DNA of 64,000 nt from Modicisalibacter luteus DSM 23508. GTDB taxonomy: Bacteria; Pseudomonadota; Gammaproteobacteria; Pseudomonadales; Halomonadaceae. Where the stretch lies: positions 62,001-126,000 of the forward strand of contig NZ_KB900000.1 in NCBI RefSeq assembly GCF_000378505.1. The letters are read 5' to 3'. Within the stretch, counting starts at the first letter, position 1; each line of letters begins with the position of its first letter. Below, piece after piece: positions 44,386-54,773 of this stretch. Position numbers and translations under genes: made by a program. The notes below the pieces were generated by a model that saw only the letters and a list, made by a program, of their open reading frames with translations, ran no database searches and was not told the DNA's origin.

Positions 44386-44416
44386 TGCTTTACATGCTTC
44401 GGTTATACGGCAGGAG

Positions 44417-47275
44417 TTATAGAGCGGCGATCTTGTCGCGCTGCTCGGCGAGAACCGCGCGGCTGGCCTGAGCGTCGGTCAGCTTGGCACGTTCTTTCTC
44501 TACGACTTCGGCTGGGGCCTTGGCGACGAAACCTTCGTTGCCCAGTTTTCTCTCGATCCCGGCGATGAATTTGTCCTGCTTGTCGAGTTCCTTGGCCAGG
44601 CGGGCCAGTTCGGCTTCCTTGTCGATCAGGTCGGCCATTGGCACCAGCACTTCCATGTCGCCGACCAGTTGGGTGGCTGACAATGGCGCTTCGGCCGGGT
44701 CGGAGAGCCATTCGGCGCTGGCCAGCTTGGCCAGCTTGGCGAGGAACGGACGATTGCTCTCCAGGCGCTGGCGGTCGGCGTCGCTTCCCTTGGTCAGTAG
44801 CACGTCGAGAGGCTTGCCGGGGGCGATGTTCATTTCGGCGCGCACGTTGCGTACGGCAACGATTACACCCTTGAGCCACTCAATGTCACGTTCGGCCTGC
44901 TCGTCGATCTTGCTCGACTCCGGCTGCGGCCAAGGCTGGTTCATGATCGACTCGCTGCCATCGTCTCGAGCCTTGCCGGCCAGCGGCGCCACGCGCTGCC
45001 AGATCTCCTCGGTGATGTAGGGCATCATCGGATGGGCCAGACGCAGGATCGCCTCAAGCACACGTACCAGGGTACGCTGTGTGCCGCGCTTGGCAGAAAC
45101 CGGGGCATTGTCATCCCACAGCACCGGCTTTGACAGTTCCAGATACCAGTCGCAGTACTCGTTCCACACGAATTCGTAAAGTGCCTGCGAGGCATGATCG
45201 AAGCGATACTCTTCCAAGGCCTTGGTCACCTGTGCCTCGGTCTGTTGCAGGCGCGAGATGATCCAGCGATCGGCCAGCGACAGCTCGACCTCGCCGTCAT
45301 TGAGTGAGCCTGGGCCGATGTCCTCGCCCTCGGTATTCATCAGCACGTAACGAGAGGCATTCCATAGCTTGTTGCAGAAGTTGCGGAAGCCGTCGAGGCG
45401 GCCCATGTCGAACTTGACGTCGCGCCCCGTCGAGGCCAGGGACAGGAAAGTGTAGCGAAGAGCGTCGGTGCCGTGAGGCTCGATACCTTCGGGAAACTCA
45501 CTGCGCGTGGCCTTGGCAATGGCCTTGGCCTTCTGTGGCTGCATCATGTTGCCGGTACGCTTGTCGACCAGCGTCTCCAGATCGATGCCGTCGATCAAAT
45601 CAATGGGATCGAGCACATTCCCCTTGGACTTTGACATCTTCTGGCCCTGGCCATCACGGACCAGGCCATGCACATAGACGGTCTTGAAGGGTACCTCGCC
45701 GGTGAACTTCAGGGTCATCATGATCATGCGCGCGACCCAGAAGAAGATAATGTCGAATCCAGTGACCAGCACGCTAGACGGGTGGAAGGTCGCGAGTTCC
45801 GGCGTCTGCTCCGGCCAACCCAGCGTGCCAAAGGTCCAAAGCCCGGAGCTGAACCAGGTATCGAGCACATCCTCGTCCTGTGTCAGCACGGTGTCGGGAT
45901 TGAGGGCGTACTTCTCGCGGGCCTCGGCCTCGGTCCGCGCCACGTAGACGTTGCCCTGCGGGTCATACCAGGCCGGAATACGATGGCCCCACCACAACTG
46001 GCGTGAGATGCACCAGTCCTGCAGGTCGCGCATCCAGGCGAAGTACATGTTCTCGTAATTCTTGGGCACGAACTGGATGTCGCCGTTCTCCACCGCTTCG
46101 ATGGCCGGCTTGGCCAGGCTTTCCACGGCGACGAACCACTGGTCGGTCAGTAACGGTTCGATGACGTCGCCTGAACGGTCGCCGTAGGGCAGGGTATTGT
46201 TGACGGTTTCGACCTTATCAAGCAGGCCCAGTGCGTCCATGTCGGCGACGATCTTGTCGCGCGCGGCGAAACGATCCAGGCCGGCGTAAGCGGCCGGTAG
46301 GGTGTCGTCCTCGTCGGGCAGCGGACGACCCTGTTGATCGAAGATCTCGGCGCGCTCGAGGATCTGGGCATCGCGCGAGAAGACATTGATCAGCACATGC
46401 CCCTGACGCCTGCCGACCTCGTAGTCGTTGAAGTCATGCGCCGGGGTGATCTTCACGCAGCCCGAGCCCTTTTCCATGTCGGCGTGTTCGTCGGCCACGA
46501 TGGGGATGCGACGGCCGACCAGAGGCAGCTCGATGAACTTGCCGATCAGCGAGGCGTAGCGTGGGTCCTCGGGGTTGACCGCCACGCCGGTGTCGCCGAG
46601 CAGTGTCTCGGGGCGGGTGGTCGCGACTATCAGGTAGTCCTTGCCGTCGTCGGTGGTGACGCCGTCGGCCAGCGGATAACGAAAGTGCCAGAATTGGCCC
46701 TGCTGTTCGCGATTCTCCACTTCCAGGTCGGAAATGGCGGTGTGCAGGGTCGGGTCCCAGTTGACCAGGCGCTTGCCGCGGTAAATCAGGCCTTCATCGA
46801 AAAGGCGCACGAAGACTTCCTGAACTGCCTTGTAGAAGCCGTCGTCCATGGTGAAGCGTTCACGACTCCAGTCGACACTGGCACCCATGCGGCGCAGCTG
46901 GCGAGTGATGTGCCCGCCGGACTCGGCTTTCCATTCCCAGACTTTGTCGATGAACGAATCGCGTCCCAGATCATGGCGAGACTGACCTGTTTCGGCGGCC
47001 AGCTTGCGCTCGACGAGCATCTGCGTGGCGATGCCGGCGTGATCGGTCCCTACCTGCCAAAGCGTGTTGCGCTGCTGCATGCGCCGCCAACGGATGAGCG
47101 TATCCATGATGGTGTCCTGGAACGCATGGCCCATGTGCAGGCTTCCGGTGACGTTAGGCGGCGGAATCATGATCGAGAAGGGGTCGCCTTGCCCGGAGGG
47201 CGCGAAGCGATTGTCCGCCTCCCAGCGTTGATACCAGCGGGTTTCGATCGATTCGGGTTGATACGTTTTTTCCAT
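44417..47275 (-). CDS. valS: Valyl-tRNA synthetase
   Basis: The protein is 952 residues from the ATG at MEKTYQP. Class I synthetase signatures are present: [15 protein letters not shown] (HIGH motif) and KMSKSKGNV (KMSKS motif). The editing domain (about 190-350) and the C-terminal coiled coil (about 885-950, Lys/Glu/Ala-rich) are complete. It charges tRNA-Val. In most gammaproteobacteria it is next to holC and pepA; here mcp and mqo lie between. Confidence 0.95.
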   Translation of the reverse strand: MEKTYQPESIETRWYQRWEADNRFAPSGQGDPFSIMIPPPNVTGSLHMGHAFQDTIMDTLIRWRRMQQRNTLWQVGTDHAGIATQMLVERKLAAETGQSRHDLGRDSFIDKVWEWKAESGGHITRQLRRMGASVDWSRERFTMDDGFYKAVQEVFVRLFDEGLIYRGKRLVNWDPTLHTAISDLEVENREQQGQFWHFRYPLADGVTTDDGKDYLIVATTRPETLLGDTGVAVNPEDPRYASLIGKFIELPLVGRRIPIVADEHADMEKGSGCVKITPAHDFNDYEVGRRQGHVLINVFSRDAQILERAEIFDQQGRPLPDEDDTLPAAYAGLDRFAARDKIVADMDALGLLDKVETVNNTLPYGDRSGDVIEPLLTDQWFVAVESLAKPAIEAVENGDIQFVPKNYENMYFAWMRDLQDWCISRQLWWGHRIPAWYDPQGNVYVARTEAEAREKYALNPDTVLTQDEDVLDTWFSSGLWTFGTLGWPEQTPELATFHPSSVLVTGFDIIFFWVARMIMMTLKFTGEVPFKTVYVHGLVRDGQGQKMSKSKGNVLDPIDLIDGIDLETLVDKRTGNMMQPQKAKAIAKATRSEFPEGIEPHGTDALRYTFLSLASTGRDVKFDMGRLDGFRNFCNKLWNASRYVLMNTEGEDIGPGSLNDGEVELSLADRWIISRLQQTEAQVTKALEEYRFDHASQALYEFVWNEYCDWYLELSKPVLWDDNAPVSAKRGTQRTLVRVLEAILRLAHPMMPYITEEIWQRVAPLAGKARDDGSESIMNQPWPQPESSKIDEQAERDIEWLKGVIVAVRNVRAEMNIAPGKPLDVLLTKGSDADRQRLESNRPFLAKLAKLASAEWLSDPAEAPLSATQLVGDMEVLVPMADLIDKEAELARLAKELDKQDKFIAGIERKLGNEGFVAKAPAEVVEKERAKLTDAQASRAVLAEQRDKIAAL

Positions 47276-47409
47276 GGGCTGACTGACTCGGTTTGAACGT
47301 GGTGACACTCGCTGCGCGGCGGGCCCGGATGCAGGGGCTAAATAAATGGCGACAAGTATAGCGCTACACGACCGTTGGCGTCATGGCAGCGCTGTAAGCG
47401 GCTAATTGC

Positions 47410-47436
47410 TAAAGAATTCAGATCAGGTGGCGATAA
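47410..47436 (+). promoter_or_regulatory. FliA (sigma-28) type promoter of the chemoreceptor gene
   Basis: TAAAGAAT (47410-47417), an exact 11-base spacer and GGCGATAA (47429-47436) match the flagellar sigma consensus TAAAGTTT-N11-GCCGATAA with few mismatches. The chemoreceptor start at 47559 follows about 120 bases downstream. Confidence 0.6.
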
Positions 47437-47558
47437 TAAGCAGGTTATCGTCTACGACCAAAGTTTAATGTCACGTGGCGCACGCCTCGCCGAGAGCCTA
47501 CTTCTGCGACGGCTGCCGCGGCCTGTGATGCAACGCCGCCAAGAAATGAGAGGAAGCC

Positions 47559-49196
47559 GTGGAATTAACGCAGGGATTTCAGAAACAATTGCCGGTTGAG
47601 GCAGCTTCGGCAGACGAAGCCGGTAAACACAAGAGTACCGGCAAGATGGCTGGCATATCGGTGCGTAAGCAGTTGGGAGTCGGCATCGGAGTACTGTGGC
47701 TGATCCTGGTCGGCATGCTGGCGATCAATGCCTGGCAGAGCCGCAGCGCGATTTTCGAGGAACGCCAACAACGCATGATCACCGCCGTCGATATGGCTGC
47801 AACGTTGATGAGCCACTACGATGCGCTGGCAAGAAGCGGCACGATGAGCGACGCCCAGGCGCGGCAGCAGGCATTCGACGCCATCCGCAACATGCGCTTC
47901 GAAGGCGGCGACAACTATGTCTATGCCTTCGACGGCACACTGCATATTCTCGCCCATCCCAAGCGCCCAGTCGGGCAGGATGTTTCGCAGGTTACCGATC
48001 CGACCGGAAAAAAACTGTTCCAGGCGCTGGTCGATGCGGCACGCACTGATGGTCACGGCTTCGCAGAGTATCGTTCCAACTTCGCCCGTGGCTCGGAAAC
48101 GACACCGCTTGTGCGGGCCTATGTGGCCGGATACAAGCCGTGGGACGCTTATGTGGCGAGCGGTGTGTTCATGGGCGATGTCAACGCCACGATCAGGGCA
48201 CAGCTGATCAAGTCGGGGATGGTGGCACTGGTCGCTGGGGCATTGGTGACCATGGTGTTCTGGTTGCTGATCAACAATATCCTGCGCCGTCTCGGCGGCG
48301 AACCGGCTTATGCGGCGAAGGTGGTCGAACGTATTGCCGGCGGCGATCTGACCGCGCCGGTCGTGCTGCGTGACGGTGACAGCCACAGCCTGTTGTATGA
48401 CATCAAGCGCATGCGTGATGGGCTGAAGGACTCGGTGCACGCCATCCATGCCACCAGTTCGGCGGTGGACCACGGCGCCGGCGAGATTGCCTCGGGCAAC
48501 CAGGAGCTGTCGTCGCGAACCGAGCAGCAGGCAGCCGCACTGCAGCAGACTTCATCGAGCATGGAAGAGATCACTGCCACGGTACGCCAGAGTGCAGACA
48601 GCGCCGATCAGGCACGACAGTTGGTGCGTCAAGCGACTGAGACGTCGCAGAGCGGTCAGGAAGCGATCAGCGCAGCGGTCGCGGCAATGGGTGATATTAC
48701 CGCCAGTGCCGGTAGAATCACCGAAATCATCACGCTAATCGACAACATCGCCTTCCAGACCAACCTGCTGGCGCTTAACGCCTCAGTGGAAGCGGCGCGG
48801 GCCGGCGAACAGGGCCGAGGCTTCGCCGTGGTCGCTGGGGAGGTGCGTCAGTTGGCCAGCCGCTCGGCTGCCGCCGCGCAGGATATCAAGACGCTGATCG
48901 AGGCATCCAATACCCAGGTCACCACCGGGTCGACCCGCGTCGGCACGGCCAGCGAGCGGATGAAGGAAATCGACGTACAGATCCAGCGCATGAACGATTT
49001 GCTTGGTGAGATCGCCGCCGCGGCTCGTGAGCAGACCAGCGGTATCGAGCAGATCAGCGATGCCGTCGCGCAGATGGATCAGACCACCCAACACAACGCC
49101 GCACTGGTTGAGCAAACTGCCGCAGCGGCGAGCGAGCTCGAGCAGCGCTCGCTCGCCCTCAGTGAAGTGGTGCAGCGCTTCAAGATCGCACCGTAA
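47559..49196 (+). CDS. Methyl-accepting chemotaxis protein with a single Cache sensor domain
   Basis: The protein is 545 residues from GTG after AGAGGA (ATG at 47646 is an alternative). It has TM1 (about 38-58), a periplasmic sCache_2-like domain (about 60-215; [22 protein letters not shown] and [11 protein letters not shown]), TM2 (about 215-240), a HAMP domain and a signalling hairpin with [21 protein letters not shown]. The C-terminus has no NWETF-type CheR tether. Single Cache domains of this type often bind organic acids; the ligand is not known. A flagellar promoter precedes it. Confidence 0.88.
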   Translation: MELTQGFQKQLPVEAASADEAGKHKSTGKMAGISVRKQLGVGIGVLWLILVGMLAINAWQSRSAIFEERQQRMITAVDMAATLMSHYDALARSGTMSDAQARQQAFDAIRNMRFEGGDNYVYAFDGTLHILAHPKRPVGQDVSQVTDPTGKKLFQALVDAARTDGHGFAEYRSNFARGSETTPLVRAYVAGYKPWDAYVASGVFMGDVNATIRAQLIKSGMVALVAGALVTMVFWLLINNILRRLGGEPAYAAKVVERIAGGDLTAPVVLRDGDSHSLLYDIKRMRDGLKDSVHAIHATSSAVDHGAGEIASGNQELSSRTEQQAAALQQTSSSMEEITATVRQSADSADQARQLVRQATETSQSGQEAISAAVAAMGDITASAGRITEIITLIDNIAFQTNLLALNASVEAARAGEQGRGFAVVAGEVRQLASRSAAAAQDIKTLIEASNTQVTTGSTRVGTASERMKEIDVQIQRMNDLLGEIAAAAREQTSGIEQISDAVAQMDQTTQHNAALVEQTAAAASELEQRSLALSEVVQRFKIAP

Positions 49197-49529
49197 CTCG
49201 CCGAGTCAACGCCGGCCGCTGGACCGGCGTTTCAGCTTACTCAACGCTTCAGTTTCTTCTGTCGCCGAGACCGGGCACCTCGGCGATGGCGCGACCAGCC
49301 GCAACCAGCATGACGCGTATGGCTCGTGAAATACGCATATGCACTTTTTTTAATTAAGAAAATCGATGCCACCGCTTTTTATATTTAGATAAACAGAGCC
49401 GTGTTATCTCCTGCGCTATAGTGCCGCCCCCTCAAGGTCTTTCCTGCTTGTCATCGTGTGATGGAGGCAGGCGCTGGCCCTCCGCACGGAAGGGCCTTCC
49501 GAACAGCAAGCCAGCAAGTCGAGACAGCC
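49197..49529. other. Intergenic region between mcp and mqo with terminators and promoter
   Basis: No gene is seen. Besides the stem at 49208-49231, a second 7-bp hairpin (CGCCGAG 49263-49269, CTCGGCG 49279-49285) follows. An AT-rich stretch at about 49338-49395 with a possible -10 CTATAGT near 49420 probably holds the mqo promoter. Confidence 0.45.
49208..49231 (+). terminator. Probable terminator of the chemoreceptor gene
   Basis: AACGCCGG and CCGGCGTT form an 8-bp stem with an 8-base loop, followed by TCAGCTT. The T-tract is weak. Confidence 0.5.
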
Positions 49530-51269
49530 ATGAAAAGACAACTGACCGCAGCGCTATGTTTGCATCTCTGCCTGCTGCCCGGTTATGCCCTGGCCGGGAA
49601 AGAGGGCGCCGCGAGCGGCGATAGCGACATCGTCGATGTCGTCCTGATCGGTGGCGGCACCATGAGCGTGACGCTGGGTACCTACCTCAACGAGCTAGAG
49701 CCCGACTGGAACATTCGACTCTACGAGCGCCTGGACGGCATCGCCCTGGAGAGTTCCAGTGGCTGGAACAACGCCGGCACAGGCCACTCCGCCTTTTGCG
49801 AGATGAATTACACTCCGCCGACGGATGACGGCGGCGTCGATATTTCACGCGCCATCGGTGTCACCGAGCAGTTCGAGATATCGCGTCAGTTCTGGGCCCA
49901 CCAGGTCGAGCGGGGCATTCTCCCCGATCCCAACGCTTTCATCTCCTCCGTGCCTCACATGAGCCTGGTATGGGGACAGGAGAACGTCGACTTCCTGAGC
50001 GAGCGCTACGCGCGCATGTCGCAGAACCCGCTCTACGCCGGCATGCAATACACCGAGGATAACGCCACCATCGCCGAGTGGATGCCGTTGGTGATGGAGG
50101 GGCGCGAGGATGGCACGCCAATGGCCGCCACCCGCATGGATCTCGGTACCGAGGTCAATTTCGGGGAAATGACGCGCCAGATGGCCGAGAACCTGGCCCG
50201 CCAATCGAACGTCTCGCTGACCATGAACAGCGAAGTACGTGGGCTGAAACGCAACAACGATGGTACCTGGCGTGTGACCGTCGCCGATGTGAGTAGTGGC
50301 GAGACGCAGACCGTCAACAGCCGCTACGTCTTCAACGGCGCAGGTGGTGCGGCGCTTTTGCTGCTACAGGAATCAGGCATTCCCGAGGCCAGCCAGTATG
50401 CCGGCTTCCCGGTGGGAGGCTCCTTCCTCTACACCACTAACCCGGACGTGGTTTCGCGCCACACGGCCAAGGTCTACGGCCTGGCTGCCGAGGGCTCGCC
50501 GCCGATGTCAGTGCCGCACCTCGATCTACGCTATCTGAATGGGCAGCCGACGCTCTTTTTTGGCCCCTTTGCTACCTTCTCGACAAAGTTTTTGAAGGAA
50601 GGCTCCTGGACCAACCTGTTCGAGTCGATGACGCTCAGCAACACTTGGCCGATGATGAAAGTCGGTTTGGACAACTTCAATCTGGTGCAGTATCTGGTAG
50701 GTGAGGTGCTGCAGGACCGGGAAGATCGCCTCGAGGCGCTGCGCCAGTACTACCCCGAGCTGAACCCGGACGACTGGCAACTGTGGAACGCCGGTCAACG
50801 TGTCCAGATCATCAAGAAGACCGATGAGGGGAGCAAACTGCAGTTTGGCACCGAGGTTGTCGTGTCTGAAGATGGCACCATGTCAGCGCTGATAGGCGCT
50901 TCGCCGGGTGCCTCCACTGCGCCGCCCATCATGCTCAACCTGCTGACACGGGTCTTCCCCGAGCGAGTCGAAAGCGACGCGTGGCAGACCAAACTCCAGG
51001 AAATCATTCCCTCGCTGAATGTGAAGCTGGCCGACAATCCGGAGCTACTGCGTCAGGTGCGTCTCAACACTTCTCGCGTGTTGGAACTGGACGGCCAGGA
51101 AGCCTTTGTTCAGGCCAACCTGCCGGGCGGCGATGAAAGTAGTGCCGCACAGGGAGGCGACGACAGCAGCGAAGCGGCGAAGGACGCTACCGACCCGGTA
51201 GGCGGCACGGTCGGCGATGTGGAAAATGCCGACGAGGAAGGGCGCATCGAGAGCGCCACCGACGCCTGA
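49530..51269 (+). CDS. mqo: Malate:quinone oxidoreductase with signal peptide
   Basis: The protein is 579 residues from the ATG at MKRQL. It begins with a Sec-like signal peptide (about 1-23, GYALA-GK), unusual for Mqo, which is normally a cytoplasmic-side peripheral membrane enzyme. The FAD fold follows (DVVLIGGGTMSVTLGTYL) and the family signatures SSSGWNNAGTGHSAFCEMNYTP, and the C-terminal PGASTAPPIMLNLL. It oxidises malate to oxaloacetate and reduces quinone. The last ~40 residues are a Ser/Asp/Ala-rich acidic tail. It may be anchored in or beyond the inner membrane. Confidence 0.88.
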   Translation: MKRQLTAALCLHLCLLPGYALAGKEGAASGDSDIVDVVLIGGGTMSVTLGTYLNELEPDWNIRLYERLDGIALESSSGWNNAGTGHSAFCEMNYTPPTDDGGVDISRAIGVTEQFEISRQFWAHQVERGILPDPNAFISSVPHMSLVWGQENVDFLSERYARMSQNPLYAGMQYTEDNATIAEWMPLVMEGREDGTPMAATRMDLGTEVNFGEMTRQMAENLARQSNVSLTMNSEVRGLKRNNDGTWRVTVADVSSGETQTVNSRYVFNGAGGAALLLLQESGIPEASQYAGFPVGGSFLYTTNPDVVSRHTAKVYGLAAEGSPPMSVPHLDLRYLNGQPTLFFGPFATFSTKFLKEGSWTNLFESMTLSNTWPMMKVGLDNFNLVQYLVGEVLQDREDRLEALRQYYPELNPDDWQLWNAGQRVQIIKKTDEGSKLQFGTEVVVSEDGTMSALIGASPGASTAPPIMLNLLTRVFPERVESDAWQTKLQEIIPSLNVKLADNPELLRQVRLNTSRVLELDGQEAFVQANLPGGDESSAAQGGDDSSEAAKDATDPVGGTVGDVENADEEGRIESATDA

Positions 51270-51326
51270 GTCCTCGCGCCGTCGCCTAACGAGTAGGCAC
51301 CCTGCGAAGTATTATGGTACTGACGG

Positions 51327-51348
51327 ACCCACCGGATGCGGTGGGTCT
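51327..51348. terminator. Terminator between mqo and holC
   Basis: GACCCACCG and CGGTGGGTC form a perfect 9-bp stem with loop GATG, followed by TCGTCGTTTC. It ends mqo and possibly holC. Confidence 0.7.
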
Positions 51349-51405
51349 CGTCGTTTCTGGAACTGGCTAAACGCTCGATGCAACGCGAAGCGTGCCTGCC
51401 GTACG

Positions 51406-51831
51406 CTAACCGATGTGGTGGGCCTTGACCGGGTACCCGCGACGCTTGTAGGTCTGCCAACATTCGCGCTTGGCGGTCAGCACGTCCTGGTTCTGGTTGA
51501 TGATTTCTGCGACGCGCTCGAAGCGTGAAAACCATTCGGGGATGTCAGGGTGCAGGTTGAGCATGGCTTCAATGCCGGGCTCAGGCGGTTCGCGCCAGTC
51601 AATGGTGACCGGAACGGGTGCATCTTCGTTACCGACGATGGCATGCGGCACATAACTATCGGGGCGAAAGCGCCACAGGCGATCGTCGAACTGGCTGGCC
51701 GTATTCTCGTCGGCCACGTGAACATGCAAACGGTAACCCTTGCGGAAGATGGTCTCGGTCAGACGGCAGGCAAAATCGAGGCGAGCCTCAATCGAGGTGT
51801 CGGGAAGAATATAAAAGTCGATCTGAGTCAT
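51406..51831 (-). CDS. holC: DNA polymerase III subunit chi
   Basis: This 141-residue protein matches HolC: an N-terminal IDFYILP strand, ACRLTETIFRKGYRLHVHVAD and the DDRLWRFRPDSYVPHA motif with a C-terminal QTYKRRGYPV. HolC links the clamp loader to SSB at the replication fork. It follows pepA on the same strand but a terminator lies between, so it probably has its own promoter at about 51840-51870. Confidence 0.88.
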   Translation of the reverse strand: MTQIDFYILPDTSIEARLDFACRLTETIFRKGYRLHVHVADENTASQFDDRLWRFRPDSYVPHAIVGNEDAPVPVTIDWREPPEPGIEAMLNLHPDIPEWFSRFERVAEIINQNQDVLTAKRECWQTYKRRGYPVKAHHIG

Positions 51832-51875
51832 GAAGCACTATCCAAAACTGACTTCGCTTGCCATACAGCGTTAAA

Positions 51876-51904
51876 AAAGCAGCGAGAATCGCTCTCGCTG
51901 CTTT
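51876..51904 (-). terminator. Rho-independent terminator of pepA
   Basis: On the minus strand a perfect 12-bp stem (AAAGCAGCGAGA / TCTCGCTGCTTT) with a 5-base loop is followed by TTT after the stem (six consecutive T counting its end). It lies between pepA and holC. Confidence 0.85.
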
Positions 51905-51932
51905 GGCTTATGACGCTCGTAAAACGAGCAGA

Positions 51933-53453
51933 TCACGCTTCGGTGGTAATGTCCCGAGTATCCTCTTCGCGATCCAACAGATACTGCGTCAGTAGGCCCA
52001 CGGGGCGGCCACTGGCGCCTTTCTGCTTGCCCGACTGCCAAGCCGTGCCGGCAATATCCAAGTGCGCCCAGGGGTACTTGTCGGCGAAGCGTGACAAATA
52101 GCACGCCGCGGTGATGGCCCCGGCGGGGCGGCCACCAATGTTGGCCATGTCGGCGAAGTTGGAATCCAGCTGACTTTGATACTCATCCCACAGCGGCATG
52201 TGCCAGGCACGGTCCCAGGCTGTCTCGCCTGCTTCCAGCAAGTCCAGGGCGAGATCGTCGTCATTGGAGAACAAGCCGGTAGCGTGTGAGCCGAGGGCGA
52301 TTACGCTGGCCCCGGTCAAGGTGGCGATATCGACTACACTAGCCGGTTCGAAGCGCTCGGCATACGTCAGCGCATCGCAGAGCGCCAGGCGGCCCTCGGC
52401 ATCGGTGTTCAGCACTTCGACAGTCAGGCCCTTGAGGGTCTTGATAATGTCGCCGGGCTTGGTGGCGTGCCCGTCGGGCATGTTCTCGGCGGCAGCTACG
52501 ATACCGATCACATTGAGTTTGGGCTTGATCGACAGCACGGCTTGCATGGTACCGAACACGCTGGCGGCCCCACACATGTCGAACTTCATCTCGTCCATGT
52601 CGGCACCGGGCTTGAGCGAGATGCCGCCGGTGTCGAACGTGATTCCCTTGCCGACCAATACATGCGGCGCCTCGTCATCACTCTCTGCGCCCTGGTAACG
52701 CATGACGATCAAGCGAGAGGGCTCGGCGCTGCCTCGGCCGACAGAGAGCAGGGTGCGGGCACCCAGCGCCTCGAGGGCTTCCTCATCAAGGATATCCACT
52801 GCCAGGTGGCCTGCGGAGTCACGCCCCATTTGTACGGCCTGGTCGGCAAGGTAGCGTGGCGTACAAACGTTGCCGGGTAGATTGCCCAAGGTACGTGCGT
52901 AGTTGATGCCATGGCCAAGGGCACTGCCGATGCGTGCTCCCAGTTCGCTGTTTGCAGCCTCGGCATTATCACTGACCAGCAGGCCGACACGGGACAGGCG
53001 CGGTACTGGCGCCGGTTCGGACTTGAAGGTGTCGAAGCGATAGACCGCACGCAAGGAGGCTTCGGCGATCATGCGCGCTTTCCAGGCGCCGTCTCGCTCA
53101 GGAACGGGTACGTCGCCGAAGGCAACCACGGCTTCGTCCACCGGCAGGCGGGCCAGCGCCGGGAAGGTGGCGTCTAGTGCCTTGCGGAAATTGCCCTCGT
53201 TGCATTTCGCACGGTCACCAAGACCTACCAACAGCAGGCGCTCGGCGGCAAGACCCGGGGCAAAGGGAATCAACTGTACGTTACCGAGAGCCGGGTCGAA
53301 GTCGCCACGCTCGATAAGTTGGCCTATCAGGCGTTCGCTGGCGTCGTCGAGCTTGGCCGCTGCCGGTAGCAGGTCACCCTCCTTGAACACCGGGACCACG
53401 AAGCAGGCCGTCTCGACCTTGGCCGGATTGACGGTGAGAACAGGAAATTCCAT
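51933..53453 (-). CDS. pepA: Leucyl aminopeptidase PepA
   Basis: The protein is 506 residues from the ATG after GGAGACGAC; the longer frame upstream has no ribosome-binding site. Metal and catalytic motifs of M17 peptidases are present: VGKGITFDTGGISLKPGADMDEMKFDMCGA and NTDAEGRLALCDAL. It removes N-terminal residues, and in E. coli PepA also binds DNA in plasmid resolution. It is divergent from lptF, the usual gammaproteobacterial order. Confidence 0.93.
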   Translation of the reverse strand: MEFPVLTVNPAKVETACFVVPVFKEGDLLPAAAKLDDASERLIGQLIERGDFDPALGNVQLIPFAPGLAAERLLLVGLGDRAKCNEGNFRKALDATFPALARLPVDEAVVAFGDVPVPERDGAWKARMIAEASLRAVYRFDTFKSEPAPVPRLSRVGLLVSDNAEAANSELGARIGSALGHGINYARTLGNLPGNVCTPRYLADQAVQMGRDSAGHLAVDILDEEALEALGARTLLSVGRGSAEPSRLIVMRYQGAESDDEAPHVLVGKGITFDTGGISLKPGADMDEMKFDMCGAASVFGTMQAVLSIKPKLNVIGIVAAAENMPDGHATKPGDIIKTLKGLTVEVLNTDAEGRLALCDALTYAERFEPASVVDIATLTGASVIALGSHATGLFSNDDDLALDLLEAGETAWDRAWHMPLWDEYQSQLDSNFADMANIGGRPAGAITAACYLSRFADKYPWAHLDIAGTAWQSGKQKGASGRPVGLLTQYLLDREEDTRDITTEA

Positions 53454-53693
53454 GTCGTCTCCACTGGACAAAGGGCTTCTCCTCCACAAGACAGAGGTCT
53501 CTTGACGAGACAAGGGTCTGGGGAATCTGGATAATGCCGGCACTAGGCCGAACTTCCCCCAGTGTACGCAAAGGCGAGCGCCATTGCATGGGCCACGACT
53601 CGGTACCGAACACGTTCATGGAAGGGCATATCGCACCGGTATCAGGCATTGTCGAGGTGCGGTGCGTGGAGCCAGCCACATCGGGAGACCGTC

Positions 53694-54773
53694 TTGCTCA
53701 TCTTTCGTTACCTGACACGCGAAATCCTGGTCACCATGGCCGCCGTTGCCGGCGTGCTGTTGCTGGTGATCATGGGGAGTCGTTTTATCCGCTATTTCTC
53801 CAACGCGGCCGAAGGCGACATTCCAGCCAGTATTCTCGGCACCCTGATGCTCTTTCACCTGCCGGGCTTTCTGGAGCTGATCCTGCCCCTGGCGTTTTTC
53901 CTCGGCATCCTGCTGGCCTACGGGCAACTCTATCTCAATAGCGAAATTACCGTACTTGTCGCATGCGGCACGAGTCCCAATCGGCTTCTACAGGTCACTA
54001 TGTTGCCTGCAGTGTTGGTAGCGTTCATGGTGGCATTGTGCAGCTTATGGCTGACGCCTGCCGGGGCGCGCCACAATGAGATCCTGCTCGAGGAGCAACA
54101 GAGCCGGCTGGATTTCTCGGCGCTTGCACCGGGGCGTTTCCAGGACATCGGCAATGGACGCACAGCCTATACCGAGCGTTTGAACGACGATCAGAGCCGC
54201 ATGCAGGGCGTGTTCATCAGTGAGCGCCAGCGCCGCTCCGATGGTACGCCGCAAACGGTGGTTACGCGTGCCACCAGTGGCTATCAGACCGTCGATGCAG
54301 AGACCGGCAGCCGCTTCCTGGTACTGGCCGATGGAGAACGCTACAGCGTCGACCCGGGGCGTGCGATGGCCGAACGTCTCGAGTTCGACACCTATGCGGT
54401 TCGCCTGTCACGAGCCATGGAAAGTAGCGAACTCGACGATCCTGAATATGCGTCCACACAGTTGCTGCTCGAAACGGGAACCCCCGAGGCCTTGGCTCAG
54501 TTGCAATGGCGGATCAGCCTCCCATTGATGGTGCCGATCCTGACACTGCTGGCGTTGCCGCTGTCCCGCGTCAACCCGCGGCAGGGACGTTTCGCCAAAC
54601 TGCTGCCGGCAATCTTTCTGCATATCAGCTACTTGAGTCTGCTATTGGCGGGGCTGGATGCCATCGCCGGTGGTGCGCTGCCGGCAGCGGTCGGTATGTG
54701 GCCGATCCACCTCATGTATTTGCTGCTGGGCGTGTGGATGACCCGGCGGGCGCAATTGGGAGGGGGGCGCTAA
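53694..54773 (+). CDS. lptF: LPS export permease LptF
   Basis: The protein is 359 residues from TTG after GGGAG; no ATG or GTG fits the start of the conserved IFRYLTREIL. It has three N-terminal and three C-terminal helices with a periplasmic beta-jellyroll (about 120-260). The segments GDIPASILGTLMLFHLPGF and NSEITVLVACGTS are family hallmarks. With LptG and LptB it extracts lipopolysaccharide from the inner membrane. It overlaps lptG by one base (TAATG). Confidence 0.88.
   Translation: MLIFRYLTREILVTMAAVAGVLLLVIMGSRFIRYFSNAAEGDIPASILGTLMLFHLPGFLELILPLAFFLGILLAYGQLYLNSEITVLVACGTSPNRLLQVTMLPAVLVAFMVALCSLWLTPAGARHNEILLEEQQSRLDFSALAPGRFQDIGNGRTAYTERLNDDQSRMQGVFISERQRRSDGTPQTVVTRATSGYQTVDAETGSRFLVLADGERYSVDPGRAMAERLEFDTYAVRLSRAMESSELDDPEYASTQLLLETGTPEALAQLQWRISLPLMVPILTLLALPLSRVNPRQGRFAKLLPAIFLHISYLSLLLAGLDAIAGGALPAAVGMWPIHLMYLLLGVWMTRRAQLGGGR

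Noticed and set aside
46334-47296. Long plus-strand open frame over valS
   Set aside because: Antisense to valS; no protein family signature.
53454-53693. Sigma-70 promoter TTGACG...GATAAT before lptF
   Set aside because: The spacing is about 22 bases, too long for a normal promoter.
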